Assembly (NCBI GenBank): GCA_022606425.2
Contig: JAHDVF020000732.1
Span: 682,001 to 746,000, forward strand
Source: Lepidostoma basale
Taxonomy: Eukaryota; Arthropoda; Insecta; Trichoptera; Lepidostomatidae
Direction of reading: 5' to 3'
DNA length: 64,000 nucleotides
Shown: one piece after another, positions 57,201-59,488 of the stretch
Position numbering within the stretch: the first letter of the stretch is position 1
Layout of the letters: each line of letters begins with the position of its first letter
Made by a program: the position numbers and the translations under genes
Notes under the pieces: model-generated
The model's database searches: none
The model's input: only the letters and a program-made list of their open reading frames with translations
Told to the model about the DNA's origin: nothing

Positions 57201-59488
57201 ACTATCAATATATAGTCCATTGTTTTGGCCGAAACACTAGGATACTGTTATAATCACTAGGTATTACAAACAACTGGTTTGTCACACAATATAGTTGCTT
57301 GTAACACCTGTTGATGCCAACATCGGTTGACGAAACAGCTGTCGCGACATTCTCAAAAAGAATATAAAAATAAATAGTAATATTATAACAGTGTTGAAAA
57401 TTTTACTAATTTTAATAAATATATTAAATTTAACTATTTATCTTACTAACCTAACCAAACATCACGCCATCTTCCTGAAGGAGTAGAGAGAAAGAATGGA
57501 CCGCCGCAATGATTAAATTTATTAAAGTATCCGTGTATCCCATTATATCAAATTCTAAAACGAATCAACTTAGTATTCAAACAAACATTCACTTTGCGAC
57601 TAAATACTTACCTTCATTTAAACTAACAATCGCATTTTCCAGCTAAGCAATTGGATTCACATTCAAATTCTGATAAGCAAAACAAACATCCACAAGAGAG
57701 TTACTATTTAAATAACTGACATTTATTTTGTGATAATGTCGTGTCATTGTTTATATAGTTCTGCCCAAGGGTACACAACACATATATCATATGTAAAGAA
57801 TGTTATTTAAAATATTTTTATACCTATTTTATATTAATTATTCAGAAGAAAAAATCTAGGATCACCTGGACGGTTCGGATGATGTTTTAAGTCTTCGGTG
57901 GATCTAATAGTTCATGCACGCTTGCACACCTGTAGCACGAAACGCAGGTTTTTATGTATCAAAACTTGCATTACGAAGGAAGTGTTGTTGTATAATGTTC
58001 AGAGTTGGCGCCTTCCCTGTCGTCGGGCAAGCCGGTGGCCTCCCCTGCTGCCCACTCGGTGACGGGGGCCGCGGGGGCCGCCTCGCTGGGGGCGCACCAC
58101 TACACGCCGCAGATCAACAACCCCAACCTGTCCAACAGCCCCAGCAGCACCGCGCCCCTCACTCTACCCAGTAAGTGGCCGTGACCCGCTCTCATCAACA
58201 TTGATTGAACATTCTTTGTTTCATAATACATACTGTTTGTTGCAAAATAATATACATCTTCTTCTTCTTCTCGGCATTACATCCCACTGTAGGATTAGCT
58301 CATATCCCTGGCCATCTATCTCTGTTCTCAATAAAAATTTGATGATTTATCTAATTGAAATTTATCTCCCGCGGGGCGAAAAGAGAAGGATGGGGTGCCG
58401 CATCGGTTAAAATGTGACAGTCCATTCTTTCTGCCTACCCTTTCGGGGAGACGGCGAGATGGTTAGTTAGTAAGAAATTTATCTTTGAAAGTTTAAACGC
58501 GAAATATAGCGAGTAAAGATAATCATAAAAAATTTACATATGAAACAATTGAAAACTTTATAATAATATAAAAAATGTCACAAATGACATTAGTGTATAT
58601 AAGGCAATTTTAAGTAATAATAAAAAAAATTATAGAACAACTTATATGAGTTAGATAAAAAGTAGGTAAACATGAGCTCTAAAACAGACACAAGTACTAG
58701 GAATAGAGTGAAAAAATGGAATGATATTTTGTATGTACTATTTTCACATATTATTCCGGAAAACGAATATGTTTAAAGTTAATGTCTCGTTTTCTAACGA
58801 TAACTGATGCATACGTGCTCCACAGGTCACGGGATAAGCAACCACCACGCGCGCCCCGCCAGCGCCACCTTGCCCAGAGCCTCGGACCCCTCCCCGGTCA
58901 ACCTCAACAACCACGAGCCGCTCTTCGTGGACACCAATGCAGAGGCAGTGCCGTTAGTTGCATATTTCATTATTACTATAATTAGAGCAAAAGAAAGTAT
59001 ATCTTATACGTCACTTTGTGTTGTGGATTCACATTTGAATAACTTTTTGAAAACGTTGTATTTTCACAACACTTTTTTGTTGGAACACAAATTTTACATG
59101 CCGATAATATAAATATAACTTTGAATAACCTTAAAATTTTAGAATTTAAAAAAAGTAATTAAAAAAAAAGAAGATGTTATAAATAATCATGTAAACTTAA
59201 CTTCAAGTCCGATATTGGATTTGTTTCCCCTCTCCCATATTTCTAACTTAATTACAATTAACCCTACCCCTGCCTGCTGTATATAAGTAAGGATGTATAG
59301 AGCGACTGTCCCGTTACAGATACCGCGCCATGTACAAGTACCGGCCGCAGAACCCGGACGAGCTGGAGCTGCAGGAGGGGGACACGGTGTACGTGCTGGA
59401 GAAGTGCGATGACGGCTGGTACGTGGGCTCCAGCCAGAGGACGGGCCGCTTCGGGACCTTCCCGGGGAACTACGTGGACAAGATCTGA
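5702..59488 (+). CDS. CAP: CAP / SORBS-family SoHo + triple SH3 adaptor (20 exons joined, 5' partial)
   Basis: Scaffold of cell-matrix adhesions and the actin cytoskeleton. Family members (Drosophila CAP; vertebrate ponsin, vinexin, ArgBP2) bind vinculin and other proline-rich partners through SH3 domains. Exons: 5702-6117, 6765-6924, 7256-7357, 8221-8348, 8659-8731, 8820-8855, 11293-11512, 12257-12371, 13438-13470, 16050-16138, 16955-17139, 18532-23682, 24197-24253, 44682-44842, 54775-54894, 55310-55465, 56916-57147, 58003-58170, 58826-58952, 59320-59488. Every junction is AG/GT with matching phase, and the sum (7,898 nt) leaves one open frame of 2,632 codons including TGA. SoHo hallmarks precede a giant exon and three SH3 domains, in the family's usual order. 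Optional exons are listed separately. The start codon lies upstream of the window or in an exon I cannot recognise. Family identity is very likely; some exon edges could shift by a few bases. Confidence 0.95.
6118..6764 (+). other. CAP intron with a fold-back element
   Basis: Intron of 647 nt. It contains a degenerate fold-back repeat (family A, 6285-6410). Nothing else is recognisable. Confidence 0.8.
6285..6410. repeat. fold-back element, family A, rearranged
   Basis: Arms AACCAACCGGTTTCGCTCCC and GGAGCGAAACTGATTGGTTT are complementary. TTCGCTCCCG is duplicated inside the left arm. Confidence 0.75.
6765..6924 (+). CDS. CAP: CAP exon, proline-rich, ends in [12 protein letters not shown]
   Basis: Acceptor TTGTGCAG|GCACCG; donor AGGG|GTAAGT. 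Phase 0 in, phase 1 out. Starts [11 protein letters not shown], holds a seven-proline run and ends [10 protein letters not shown], a motif I recognise from insect CAP proteins just ahead of the SoHo region. The exon is about 75% GC, in sharp contrast with its introns. Confidence 0.9.
6925..7255 (+). other. CAP intron, nothing seen
   Basis: AT-rich intron of 331 nt with a normal donor (GTAAGT) and acceptor (TATTATAG). No repeat or further exon recognised. Confidence 0.8.
7256..7357 (+). CDS. CAP: CAP exon, [13 protein letters not shown] segment
   Basis: 102-nt exon, phase 1 at both ends and therefore skippable without a frameshift. Encodes [13 protein letters not shown] followed by an Arg/Glu/Asp/Pro-rich stretch. 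Donor GATCG|GTTAGA is weaker than its neighbours, which could favour regulated use; that is inference. Confidence 0.85.
7358..8220 (+). other. CAP intron with an RTE-like LINE fragment
   Basis: 863-nt intron. Its middle half is the minus-strand LINE fragment at 7611-8017. Confidence 0.8.
7611..8017 (-). mobile_element. RTE-like LINE 3' end fragment
   Basis: On the minus strand it encodes [38 protein letters not shown] and [13 protein letters not shown], the C-terminal end of RTE-type reverse transcriptases common in Lepidoptera, followed by a CATCATCAG tail. Truncated and frameshifted. Confidence 0.85.
8221..8348 (+). CDS. CAP: CAP exon, start of SoHo region
   Basis: Acceptor AATTTCCAG, donor TCC|GTAAGT. 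Phase 1 in, phase 0 out. Encodes [15 protein letters not shown], then [20 protein letters not shown]. The 'EGIGPTT..G.P..LRS' stretch directly precedes the SoHo tryptophan motif in insect CAP proteins. Confidence 0.92.
8349..8658 (+). other. CAP intron, nothing seen
   Basis: 310-nt AT-rich intron; acceptor CGTTTTCAG. No feature recognised. Confidence 0.8.
8659..8731 (+). CDS. CAP: CAP exon, SoHo motif [13 protein letters not shown]
   Basis: 73-nt exon, phase 0 in and phase 1 out. It encodes [20 protein letters not shown] plus NKFD. The W-Y-K-K-M-Y/F core is the best known signature of the sorbin-homology domain, which in vertebrate ponsin targets flotillin-containing membrane domains. Donor GACG|GTATTA. 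Confidence 0.95.
8820..8855 (+). CDS. CAP: CAP 36-nt microexon, [12 protein letters not shown]
   Basis: Acceptor TTATTTTTACAG, donor CGAG|GTGAAT. Phase 1 at both ends. It encodes the 12 residues [12 protein letters not shown], which continue the SoHo homology. Being symmetric, it could be skipped in frame, but its conserved content suggests it is usually included. Too short to show as a stand-alone ORF. Confidence 0.9.
9055..9250 (-). mobile_element. decayed LINE 3' end, (TTAG)n family
   Basis: Keeps 'GGGGTAAGCAGAATGA', 'CTCAACATTCATACATCGTG' and 'TTTGATCGTCCGA', which align with better copies at 36495 and 46545. Confidence 0.55.
9259..9321 (+). CDS. CAP: candidate CAP cassette exon (63 nt)
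   Basis: Flanked by TCTAACTATTTAG and a GTAGGT donor. With phase 1 entry, as set by the 36-nt exon upstream, it reads [20 protein letters not shown] plus I and exits in phase 1, so inclusion between 8855 and 11293 keeps the frame. The residues look like real coding sequence and carry no stop. It abuts a decayed LINE tail, so chance or exonisation is possible. No transcript evidence. Confidence 0.45.
10575..10760. repeat. decayed fold-back, family B-like
   Basis: Contains 'TTGGTAGAAGTTCAGTGTTA', 'GAAACCGGTCGAAG' and AATCAAGTGGAATTAAAT. One arm is largely lost. Confidence 0.55.
11020..11210. repeat. fold-back element, family D
   Basis: Arms 'TTTTCACAACCATGTTTCGG' and 'GTTGTGAAAATACAATG', with the end module 'GTGATGGCGAATATAG'. 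A well-formed minus-strand hammerhead-like core lies at 11061-11091. Confidence 0.7.
11293..11512 (+). CDS. CAP: CAP exon, SoHo motif GYLSEPEGG
   Basis: Acceptor GTGATGCAG, donor GCAA|GTAAGT. Phase 1 in, phase 2 out. Encodes [19 protein letters not shown], then an acidic/Ser stretch and RRHSTLDRR. The Y-x-x-x-GYLSEPE block is a conserved part of the SoHo region. Very GC-rich relative to the surrounding introns. Confidence 0.94.
11513..12256 (+). other. CAP intron with a fold-back fragment
   Basis: 744-nt intron. A decayed family A fold-back lies at 11755-11830. The rest is AT-rich without recognisable features. Confidence 0.75.
11755..11830. repeat. decayed fold-back, family A
   Basis: 'AACCAAGCGGTTTCGCT' opposite 'GACGAAGCTCCGTTGGTTTG'. 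Internal part shortened. Confidence 0.6.
12257..12371 (+). CDS. CAP: CAP exon, SoHo motif [15 protein letters not shown]
   Basis: Acceptor CTGCTTCAG, donor ACAG|GTAATC. Phase 2 in, phase 0 out. Encodes [16 protein letters not shown], then [20 protein letters not shown]. The Q-P-G-R-I-x-D-Y-x-P-G-x-S-S block is conserved across SORBS proteins. Confidence 0.95.
12372..13437 (+). other. CAP intron, nothing seen
   Basis: 1,066-nt AT-rich intron. The open frame at its start is intron read-through. No repeat family recognised. Confidence 0.7.
13438..13470 (+). CDS. CAP: CAP 33-nt microexon, [11 protein letters not shown]
   Basis: Acceptor GTTTCTTTCTAG, donor ACGGG|GTACGA. Phase 0 at both ends. 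It encodes exactly [11 protein letters not shown], the conserved end of the SoHo homology that directly follows the QPGRIxDY block in family proteins. Missed by any ORF-length filter. Confidence 0.95.
13471..16049 (+). other. CAP intron with a candidate alternative first exon
   Basis: 2.6-kb intron. It contains a candidate start exon at 14131-14186 and an unassigned GC-richer patch at 14430-14640 whose ORFs resemble nothing I recognise. The rest is AT-rich. Confidence 0.7.
14131..14186 (+). CDS. CAP: candidate alternative first coding exon of CAP
   Basis: ATG in the good context TCAAAATGC, followed by [19 protein letters not shown] and a consensus donor TTAGG|GTGAGT. Exit phase is 2. The only downstream phase-2 acceptor before the giant exon is 16955, so the product would read ...[16 protein letters not shown]. 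No strong acceptor lies just upstream, consistent with a first exon. This would make an isoform lacking the SoHo core. Could be chance; needs transcript support. Confidence 0.4.
16050..16138 (+). CDS. CAP: CAP exon ending KSYMAR
   Basis: Acceptor AATATTTTAG, donor GCGCG|GTAAGT. Phase 0 in, phase 2 out. Encodes [15 protein letters not shown], a Ser-rich stretch and KSYMAR, which joins [11 protein letters not shown] in the next exon. Vertebrate family members have a similar [17 protein letters not shown] arrangement. Confidence 0.92.
16139..16954 (+). other. CAP intron with a LINE tail
   Basis: 816-nt intron. A plus-strand LINE 3' end occupies about 16600-16895. Confidence 0.75.
16600..16895 (+). 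mobile_element. LINE 3' end, (TTAG)n family
   Basis: The plus strand encodes fragments of the [20 protein letters not shown] type, then 'CATTCTGCCTAACTCTTCAG' and GATTAGATAGTTAG. Frame disrupted. Confidence 0.65.
16955..17139 (+). CDS. CAP: CAP exon, [18 protein letters not shown]
   Basis: Acceptor ATGATTCCAG, donor AAGG|GTGAGC. Phase 2 in, phase 1 out. Encodes [18 protein letters not shown], then acidic/proline-rich sequence ending KPAPDRPK. The [16 protein letters not shown] block is among the most conserved stretches of the family. Confidence 0.95.
17140..18531 (+). other. CAP intron with a GC-rich, promoter-like island
   Basis: 1.4-kb intron. 17140-17640 is AT-rich with nothing seen. 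17870-18205 is unusually GC-rich, described separately. Confidence 0.7.
17880..18202 (+). promoter_or_regulatory. GC-rich island, possible internal promoter / 5' UTR exon
   Basis: GC content jumps relative to the flanks, and the segment ends in a consensus donor AAGG|GTGAGT at 18203. The ATG at 18143 gives [20 protein letters not shown] in exit phase 0, which does not match the phase-1 acceptor of the giant exon, so it is unlikely to be its start codon. A noncoding first exon, with translation starting at an internal ATG of the giant exon, is possible. Confidence 0.25.
18532..23682 (+). CDS. CAP: CAP giant exon (5,151 nt, about 1,717 residues)
   Basis: Acceptor ATCATCCACAG, donor CAAG|GTTTAG. 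Phase 1 at both ends, so it can be skipped in frame. Starts [21 protein letters not shown], is open throughout and ends in a Pro/Arg-rich [11 protein letters not shown] stretch and RPTVTFQ. Mostly disordered Ser/Lys/Arg/Pro sequence. Three copies of an SQT-RP-P motif lie at 20451-20715. Charged helical segments with recurring V-x-x-L-R/K-x-x-F-E patterns lie at about 21080-23250, and there are many SPS/RSRS phosphorylation-like clusters. Vertebrate SORBS2 has a comparable large optional exon (neuronal nArgBP2). Many apparent reading frames on both strands here are shadows of this exon. Confidence 0.95.
23683..24196 (+). other. CAP intron, nothing seen
   Basis: 514-nt AT-rich intron. The frame of the giant exon stays open for about 28 codons past the donor, so intron retention would add a short tail and stop at TAA 23766-23768. 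Confidence 0.75.
24197..24253 (+). CDS. CAP: CAP 57-nt exon, [19 protein letters not shown]
   Basis: Acceptor ATTACTCTAG, donor CTCAG|GTATGA. Phase 1 at both ends. Reads [18 protein letters not shown] in the frame dictated by the giant exon. It would also join exon 16955-17139 in frame if the giant exon is skipped (RPK-DPELAP). Confidence 0.88.
25735..25900. repeat. fold-back element, family E
   Basis: Right end AATAAAGTGGATTTAG matches the 40310-40500 copy. The minus-strand core CTGATGA...GAAGCATGTGG lies at 25741-25778. Confidence 0.6.
25975..26165. repeat. fold-back element, family C
   Basis: Arms 'TATGGGAATGACATGTTTC' and 'GAAACATGTTATTCCCATA' are complementary. Outer ends ACGAATGAAAACGTTTG and TTCACATTCGTATTAATTA also pair partially. 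Confidence 0.85.
26185..26460. repeat. fold-back element, family D, with duplicated left arm
   Basis: Begins TATATTCGCCATCACTTTG (the inverted end module) and ends at ACCAAAAAGTTATTT. The plus-strand core is at 26362-26397. The left-arm unit ACACTTTTTTGCACTATT... occurs twice in tandem (26249-26329). Confidence 0.85.
27740..27995 (-). mobile_element. LINE reverse-transcriptase 3' end
   Basis: The minus strand encodes [40 protein letters not shown] and IARSTVKGR, the kind of C-terminal tail found in Jockey/CR1-type elements. A second copy is at 37400. Confidence 0.65.
29381..29413 (+). promoter_or_regulatory. 10-codon upstream ORF before the alternative CAP start
   Basis: ATG at 29381 reads [10 protein letters not shown] and stops at TAA 29411-29413, a single base before the ATG at 29415. 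If this leader is transcribed, this layout permits stop-reinitiation control of the downstream start. Inference from position only. Confidence 0.4.
29415..29655 (+). CDS. CAP: alternative first coding exon of CAP (80 residues)
   Basis: ATG in the strong insect context TTTAAAATGG opens [20 protein letters not shown], then [20 protein letters not shown], and runs 241 nt to donor TTACC|GTCAGT. Exit phase 1 matches the acceptors at 41800 and 44682, giving ...[17 protein letters not shown]. No acceptor sits immediately upstream. This fits a promoter in the 20-kb intron producing a short isoform with the three SH3 domains but no SoHo region. Drosophila CAP and vertebrate SORBS genes are known to use several starts. 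No function is assigned to the unique 80 residues. Confidence 0.65.
29880..30200 (+). mobile_element. LINE reverse-transcriptase fragment
   Basis: The plus strand reads [20 protein letters not shown], then [18 protein letters not shown], typical of the region after the RT domain in CR1/L2-type LINEs (…LQNRAIR.I…). Stops and frameshifts present. Confidence 0.6.
30220..30610 (-). mobile_element. mariner remnant, C-terminal transposase third with terminal inverted repeat
   Basis: The minus-strand ORF 30603-30298 starts [20 protein letters not shown] and holds [15 protein letters not shown]. The two catalytic Asp residues are separated by 34 residues (D34D), the mariner signature. It ends in TAA, followed by a TIR-like TTAGGTCCTTACATATGAAA at 30220. 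The N-terminal two thirds and the other end are missing, so it is not autonomous. Confidence 0.9.
30612..30800 (-). mobile_element. LINE 3' end, (TTAG)n family, abutting the mariner
   Basis: 'TTCTTTCCTGACATGCTTAT', 'CATTCTTACATCGTGTGATG', 'GATTTCTTCGACTCCTCACG' and 'TTGATCGCGCAAAGTTTTCC' match other copies. The junction with the mariner is sharp at about 30611. Confidence 0.65.
31505..31620. repeat. fold-back element, family C, short
   Basis: Arms 'GGGAGTGACAAGTTTCGCC' and 'GGCAAAACATGTCACTTCC', with the outer 'TAAAATATAATTAAA' conserved. Confidence 0.8.
33190..33420. repeat. fold-back element, family B
   Basis: 'CCGGCAGCTCTCTGTCATCT' opposite 'GATGGCAGCGAGCTATC'. Outer ends 'GTTTTATTCC' and 'GTGGAACAAAACTAAATATT', then 'AACTTCTACTAA'. 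Confidence 0.65.
33465..33640 (+). promoter_or_regulatory. GC-richer promoter-like segment upstream of 33817
   Basis: Contains CpG-rich stretches and TCAGTT, an arthropod initiator-like hexamer, around 33568. It is followed by an AT-rich leader and the ATG at 33817. Suggestive only. Confidence 0.3.
33817..33856 (+). CDS. CAP: second candidate alternative first exon of CAP
   Basis: ATG at 33817 reads [13 protein letters not shown] and ends at a consensus donor TTTAG|GTAAGA in exit phase 1. It splices in frame to 41800 (L-VCQAP) or 44682 (L-ESPRRY). About 350 nt upstream lies a GC-richer, promoter-like segment (33465-33640). Only 13 residues, so chance cannot be excluded. Confidence 0.45.
36495..36730 (-). 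mobile_element. LINE 3' end, (TTAG)n family
   Basis: Starts 'GTGACTAACTTACCATCACG', then 'GTCTCCCGGAAGGAGTAAAC'. On the minus strand it encodes [11 protein letters not shown] and [12 protein letters not shown], matching the RT tail in other copies. Confidence 0.7.
37400..37680 (-). mobile_element. LINE reverse-transcriptase 3' end, second copy
   Basis: Near-parallel to 27740-27995: 'GTAGATCTTACGATCTGTTT', 'GATGAAGACGACCAGCCTTC', 'GAATCGTCTTCTCTGCC', 'CATCTCACTATGTC'. Confidence 0.7.
40310..40500. repeat. fold-back element, family E
   Basis: Long arms: 'AATCCACTTTATTTATTAAA'...'CAGATAAAAATATTATT' opposite 'AATATTTTTATTTGATTTAT'...'AAAGAAAGTGGAT'. Internal 'CACAACATGTTTCGGAAGTG' carries the minus-strand GAAAC-ATG motif. 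Confidence 0.75.
41800..41838 (+). CDS. CAP: candidate 39-nt CAP microexon, [13 protein letters not shown]
   Basis: Acceptor AATTCTTTACAG, donor GAAG|GTATAA. In the frame set by the neighbouring phase-1 exons it reads [13 protein letters not shown] and exits phase 1, joining ESPRRYVES at 44682. Both splice sites are good, the exon is symmetric and it holds no stop, all of which fit an optional microexon. Transcript data would decide. Confidence 0.6.
42537..42948. mobile_element. pogo/Tigger-like MITE with TA target duplication
   Basis: Left end CAGTAGAACCCCTCTAATCC and right end (inverted) CAGTAGAACCTCTCTCATCC form terminal inverted repeats, flanked on both sides by TA (42535-36 and 42949-50). 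412 bp, no transposase. CAGTAGAACCTCT-type ends are characteristic of pogo/Tigger derivatives of the Tc1/mariner superfamily. Confidence 0.88.
43134..43178 (-). repeat. poly(T) tract, likely the poly(A) tail of a minus-strand retroposon
   Basis: Three T-runs separated by single A residues, directly abutting a non-AT-simple segment (43180-43260, 'CATGAGTAGAAAACTCATTA', 'GGGACAGAAGGGATAAG'). It looks like a poly(A)-ended insertion in minus orientation; extent and family unknown. Confidence 0.55.
43830..44110. repeat. fold-back element, family D
   Basis: Left arm 'CTTTCACAAACATGCTTAGG' and right arm 'ATCATGTTTGTGAAAGATGC', with a central TTCATACACTGAAGAA / TTCTTCAGTGTATGAA perfect palindrome. 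Cores occur on both strands (plus core 43979-44012). Confidence 0.88.
44280..44510 (-). mobile_element. LINE 3' end fragment
   Basis: 'CACTGCTGGATTTAGGCCTC' resembles the 'GCTGAACGTAGGCCTCTCCC' end of the RTE-like copies. The minus strand gives [15 protein letters not shown] remnants. Confidence 0.5.
44682..44842 (+). CDS. CAP: CAP exon, [19 protein letters not shown]
   Basis: Acceptor ATGTGTTGCAG, donor CTGCAG|GTTATT. Phase 1 in, phase 0 out. Encodes [19 protein letters not shown], then a strongly charged segment ([19 protein letters not shown]) likely to be helical or coiled coil, ending KYLQ. In family proteins a similar charged stretch precedes the first SH3 domain. Confidence 0.95.
44935..45360. 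mobile_element. MITE-like element with about 43-bp terminal inverted repeats
   Basis: TTTTTAAGGATTAATTGTAT...GAAGATGTAAA (44935-44977) is repeated inverted at 45259-45301. The adjoining 45302-45360 (AACCCGCAATGGGTT) also belongs to the shared unit with 210-560. No coding capacity. Confidence 0.8.
45490..45660. repeat. fold-back element, family C
   Basis: Arms 'GGGAATGACAGGTTTCGCCT' and 'AGGCGAAACATGTCATTTCC'. Ends in TCGTATTAATTATT like the other copies. Confidence 0.82.
45680..45805. repeat. fold-back element, family A, best preserved
   Basis: Arms ACCAACCAGTTTCGCTCCCG and GCGGGAGCAAAACAGGTTGG, with a middle TTACAAAAACAAACAGTTTG / TTTGTTTTGTAA palindrome. Hammerhead-like cores occur on both strands (45691-45722 minus, 45755-45786 plus). 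Confidence 0.9.
46545..46950 (-). mobile_element. LINE 3' end, (TTAG)n family, long copy
   Basis: 'TTAACTAATCAACTAGCCGT', 'CTTCGAAGGGGTAGGCAGAA', 'TTTGATCGTGCCACGTTTTC' and a coding-derived stretch to about 46950 matching 1298-1543. Confidence 0.7.
47970..48160 (+). mobile_element. LINE 3' end, (TTAG)n family
   Basis: 'AGTAGGAGAAATCGACGTGC', 'GGGATCCATTCTTTCTGCCT', 'GACGGCGTGATGGTTAGTTG'. Confidence 0.7.
48213..48450 (-). mobile_element. CR1-like LINE 3' end, copy 1
   Basis: Near-identical to 48985-49300, 770 bp away in the same orientation: 'AAGTTTCCTAAAT', 'ACCGTCACTATC', 'CGCAACGCTGAAAGCACGAT'. The minus-strand residues [15 protein letters not shown] mark the CR1/L2 C-terminus. Confidence 0.7.
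48985..49300 (-). mobile_element. CR1-like LINE 3' end, copy 2
   Basis: The minus-strand ORF includes [20 protein letters not shown] and [18 protein letters not shown], matching the conserved 'R.FSVAGP..WN.LP' C-terminal motif of CR1/L2-type LINEs. Truncated. Confidence 0.75.
50010..50345 (+). mobile_element. LINE 3' end with a clear (TTAG)n tail
   Basis: Encodes, with one or two frameshifts, [29 protein letters not shown] and [14 protein letters not shown], then ends in five TTAG units (50314-50337). Best copy for defining the family. Confidence 0.8.
51242..51288. repeat. (AC)n microsatellite
   Basis: Uninterrupted CA dinucleotide run of 47 bases. Confidence 0.98.
52140..52400. repeat. chimeric fold-back, family C joined to family B
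   Basis: The first half has the family C core 'TTGATAATGCCTTAGACAGG' with 'CGAAACACGTCATTC'. The second half has family B 'CAGCGAGCTCCCGAAACC' and the AACTTCTACTAAG end. Looks like one inserted beside or into the other. Confidence 0.6.
52425..52565 (-). mobile_element. LINE 3' end, (TTAG)n family, short
   Basis: 'TACTAACTAACTAACTAACC' then 'GTCTCCCCGGAGGGGTAGGC'. Truncated after about 140 bp. Confidence 0.75.
52740..53087 (+). promoter_or_regulatory. CAP: possible internal promoter and 5' UTR exon for a short SH3-only CAP isoform
   Basis: Pyrimidine-rich, initiator-like TCAGTT sequences occur at 52767 and 52811. A leader follows to a consensus donor TTGGT|GTAAGC at 53088. The ATG at 53048 reads [13 protein letters not shown]. 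Spliced to 54775 it would hit TGA exactly at the junction, making it an upstream ORF, and translation could then start at the in-frame ATG 54787 ([10 protein letters not shown]). The phase mismatch makes a direct coding role unlikely. Confidence 0.4.
54775..54894 (+). CDS. CAP: CAP exon with tandem donors, [14 protein letters not shown]...
   Basis: Acceptor CGTTTACAG, donor CATCAG|GTAACA. Phase 0 at both ends. Encodes [19 protein letters not shown], then [22 protein letters not shown] second, arguably better donor, ACAA|GTAAGG, lies 15 nt upstream (GT at 54880). Its use would remove VRPHQ without a frameshift. Confidence 0.93.
54895..55309 (+). other. CAP intron, nothing seen
   Basis: 415-nt AT-rich intron with acceptor TGCCTTCCCAG. 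No feature recognised. Confidence 0.8.
55310..55465 (+). CDS. CAP: CAP exon encoding SH3 domain 1
   Basis: 156 nt, phase 0 at both ends, so one exon equals one nearly complete SH3 domain. It shows [19 protein letters not shown] (the ALYDF-like strand, RT loop and ELSF), [18 protein letters not shown] (ligand-binding Trp in NW) and ANYVE (the 3-10 helix tyrosine). The usual Tyr-Asp of ALYDF is His-Asn here, a change in the binding groove. In the family the first two SH3 domains bind vinculin's proline-rich hinge. Confidence 0.97.
55466..56915 (+). other. CAP intron with a fold-back element
   Basis: 1,450-nt intron. A well-preserved family C fold-back lies at 55530-55735. 55740-56910 is AT-rich with nothing recognised. 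Confidence 0.75.
55530..55735. repeat. fold-back element, family C, best preserved
   Basis: Arms TTATTATATTTTATGGGAAT and ATTCCCATAAAATATAATAA are exactly complementary. Outer ends 'CGAATGAAAAAGTCAGTTTC' and 'GAAAACTGACGTTTTCATTCG' pair with one indel. Plus-strand core at 55640-55671. Confidence 0.92.
56916..57147 (+). CDS. CAP: CAP exon encoding SH3 domain 2
   Basis: Acceptor TATTTTACAG, donor GCCG|GTAAAT. Phase 0 in, phase 1 out. After a short linker ([15 protein letters not shown]) it encodes [41 protein letters not shown] and VSYVEVL, a complete SH3 fold with the binding Trp and the SYVE motif. Confidence 0.97.
57311..57420 (+). repeat. repeat fragment with hammerhead-like motif, family F
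   Basis: TTGATG, CCAAC-ATC-GGTTG hairpin, A, CGAAACAGCTGTC. The GACGAAACAGCTGTCGCG segment is shared, inverted, with the two CR1-like copies at 48290 and 49040. Confidence 0.55.
57445..57520 (-). mobile_element. LINE 3' end, (TTAG)n family, very short
   Basis: 'TTACTAACCTAACCAAACAT' then 'GGAGTAGAGAGAAAGAATGG'. Only the last 75 bp remain. Confidence 0.6.
58003..58170 (+). CDS. CAP: CAP exon, Ser/Ala/Pro-rich linker
   Basis: Acceptor AATGTTCAG, donor ACCCA|GTAAGT. Phase 1 at both ends. Encodes [20 protein letters not shown], a Gly/Ala segment, and [23 protein letters not shown]-rich low-complexity linker between SH3-2 and SH3-3, skippable in frame. Confidence 0.9.
58171..58825 (+). other. 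CAP intron with LINE-tail sequence
   Basis: 655-nt intron with LINE 3'-end sequences around 58255-58475. Otherwise AT-rich. Confidence 0.75.
58255..58475. mobile_element. LINE 3' end fragments
   Basis: 58255-58320 resembles the minus-strand end at 44280. 58395-58475 is a plus-strand (TTAG)n-family end ('GTCCATTCTTTCTGCCTACC', 'GGGGAGACGGCGAGATGGTT'). Confidence 0.6.
58826..58952 (+). CDS. CAP: CAP exon, linker before SH3-3
   Basis: Acceptor GTGCTCCACAG, donor GTGCC|GTTAGT. Phase 1 in, phase 2 out. Encodes [20 protein letters not shown], then [20 protein letters not shown], reaching AVP, which joins YRAMYKY of SH3-3. Confidence 0.92.
58953..59319 (+). other. last CAP intron with a repeat fragment
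   Basis: 367-nt intron. 59000-59090 matches one arm of the family D fold-back seen at 43830 and 26185. No other feature. Confidence 0.8.
59000..59090 (-). repeat. fold-back family D, left-arm fragment
   Basis: 'GTCACTTTGTGTTGTGGATT' and 'AACTTTTTGAAAACGTTGTA' match the inverted end module of the 26185 element. Confidence 0.65.
59320..59488 (+). CDS. CAP: CAP terminal exon encoding SH3 domain 3
   Basis: Acceptor TCCCGTTACAG. Phase 2 entry completes the proline codon (CC|A). Encodes [40 protein letters not shown] and [12 protein letters not shown], then TGA at 59486-59488. The ELxEGD, CDDGW and GTFPGNYV motifs are the hallmark of the third SORBS SH3 domain, which ends the protein as it does in vertebrate relatives. 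Confidence 0.97.

Larger units (their letters stand above)
57148..58002 (+). other. CAP intron with repeat fragments
   Basis: 855-nt intron containing a hammerhead-like motif at 57311-57343 and a LINE tail fragment at 57445-57520. Confidence 0.75.
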
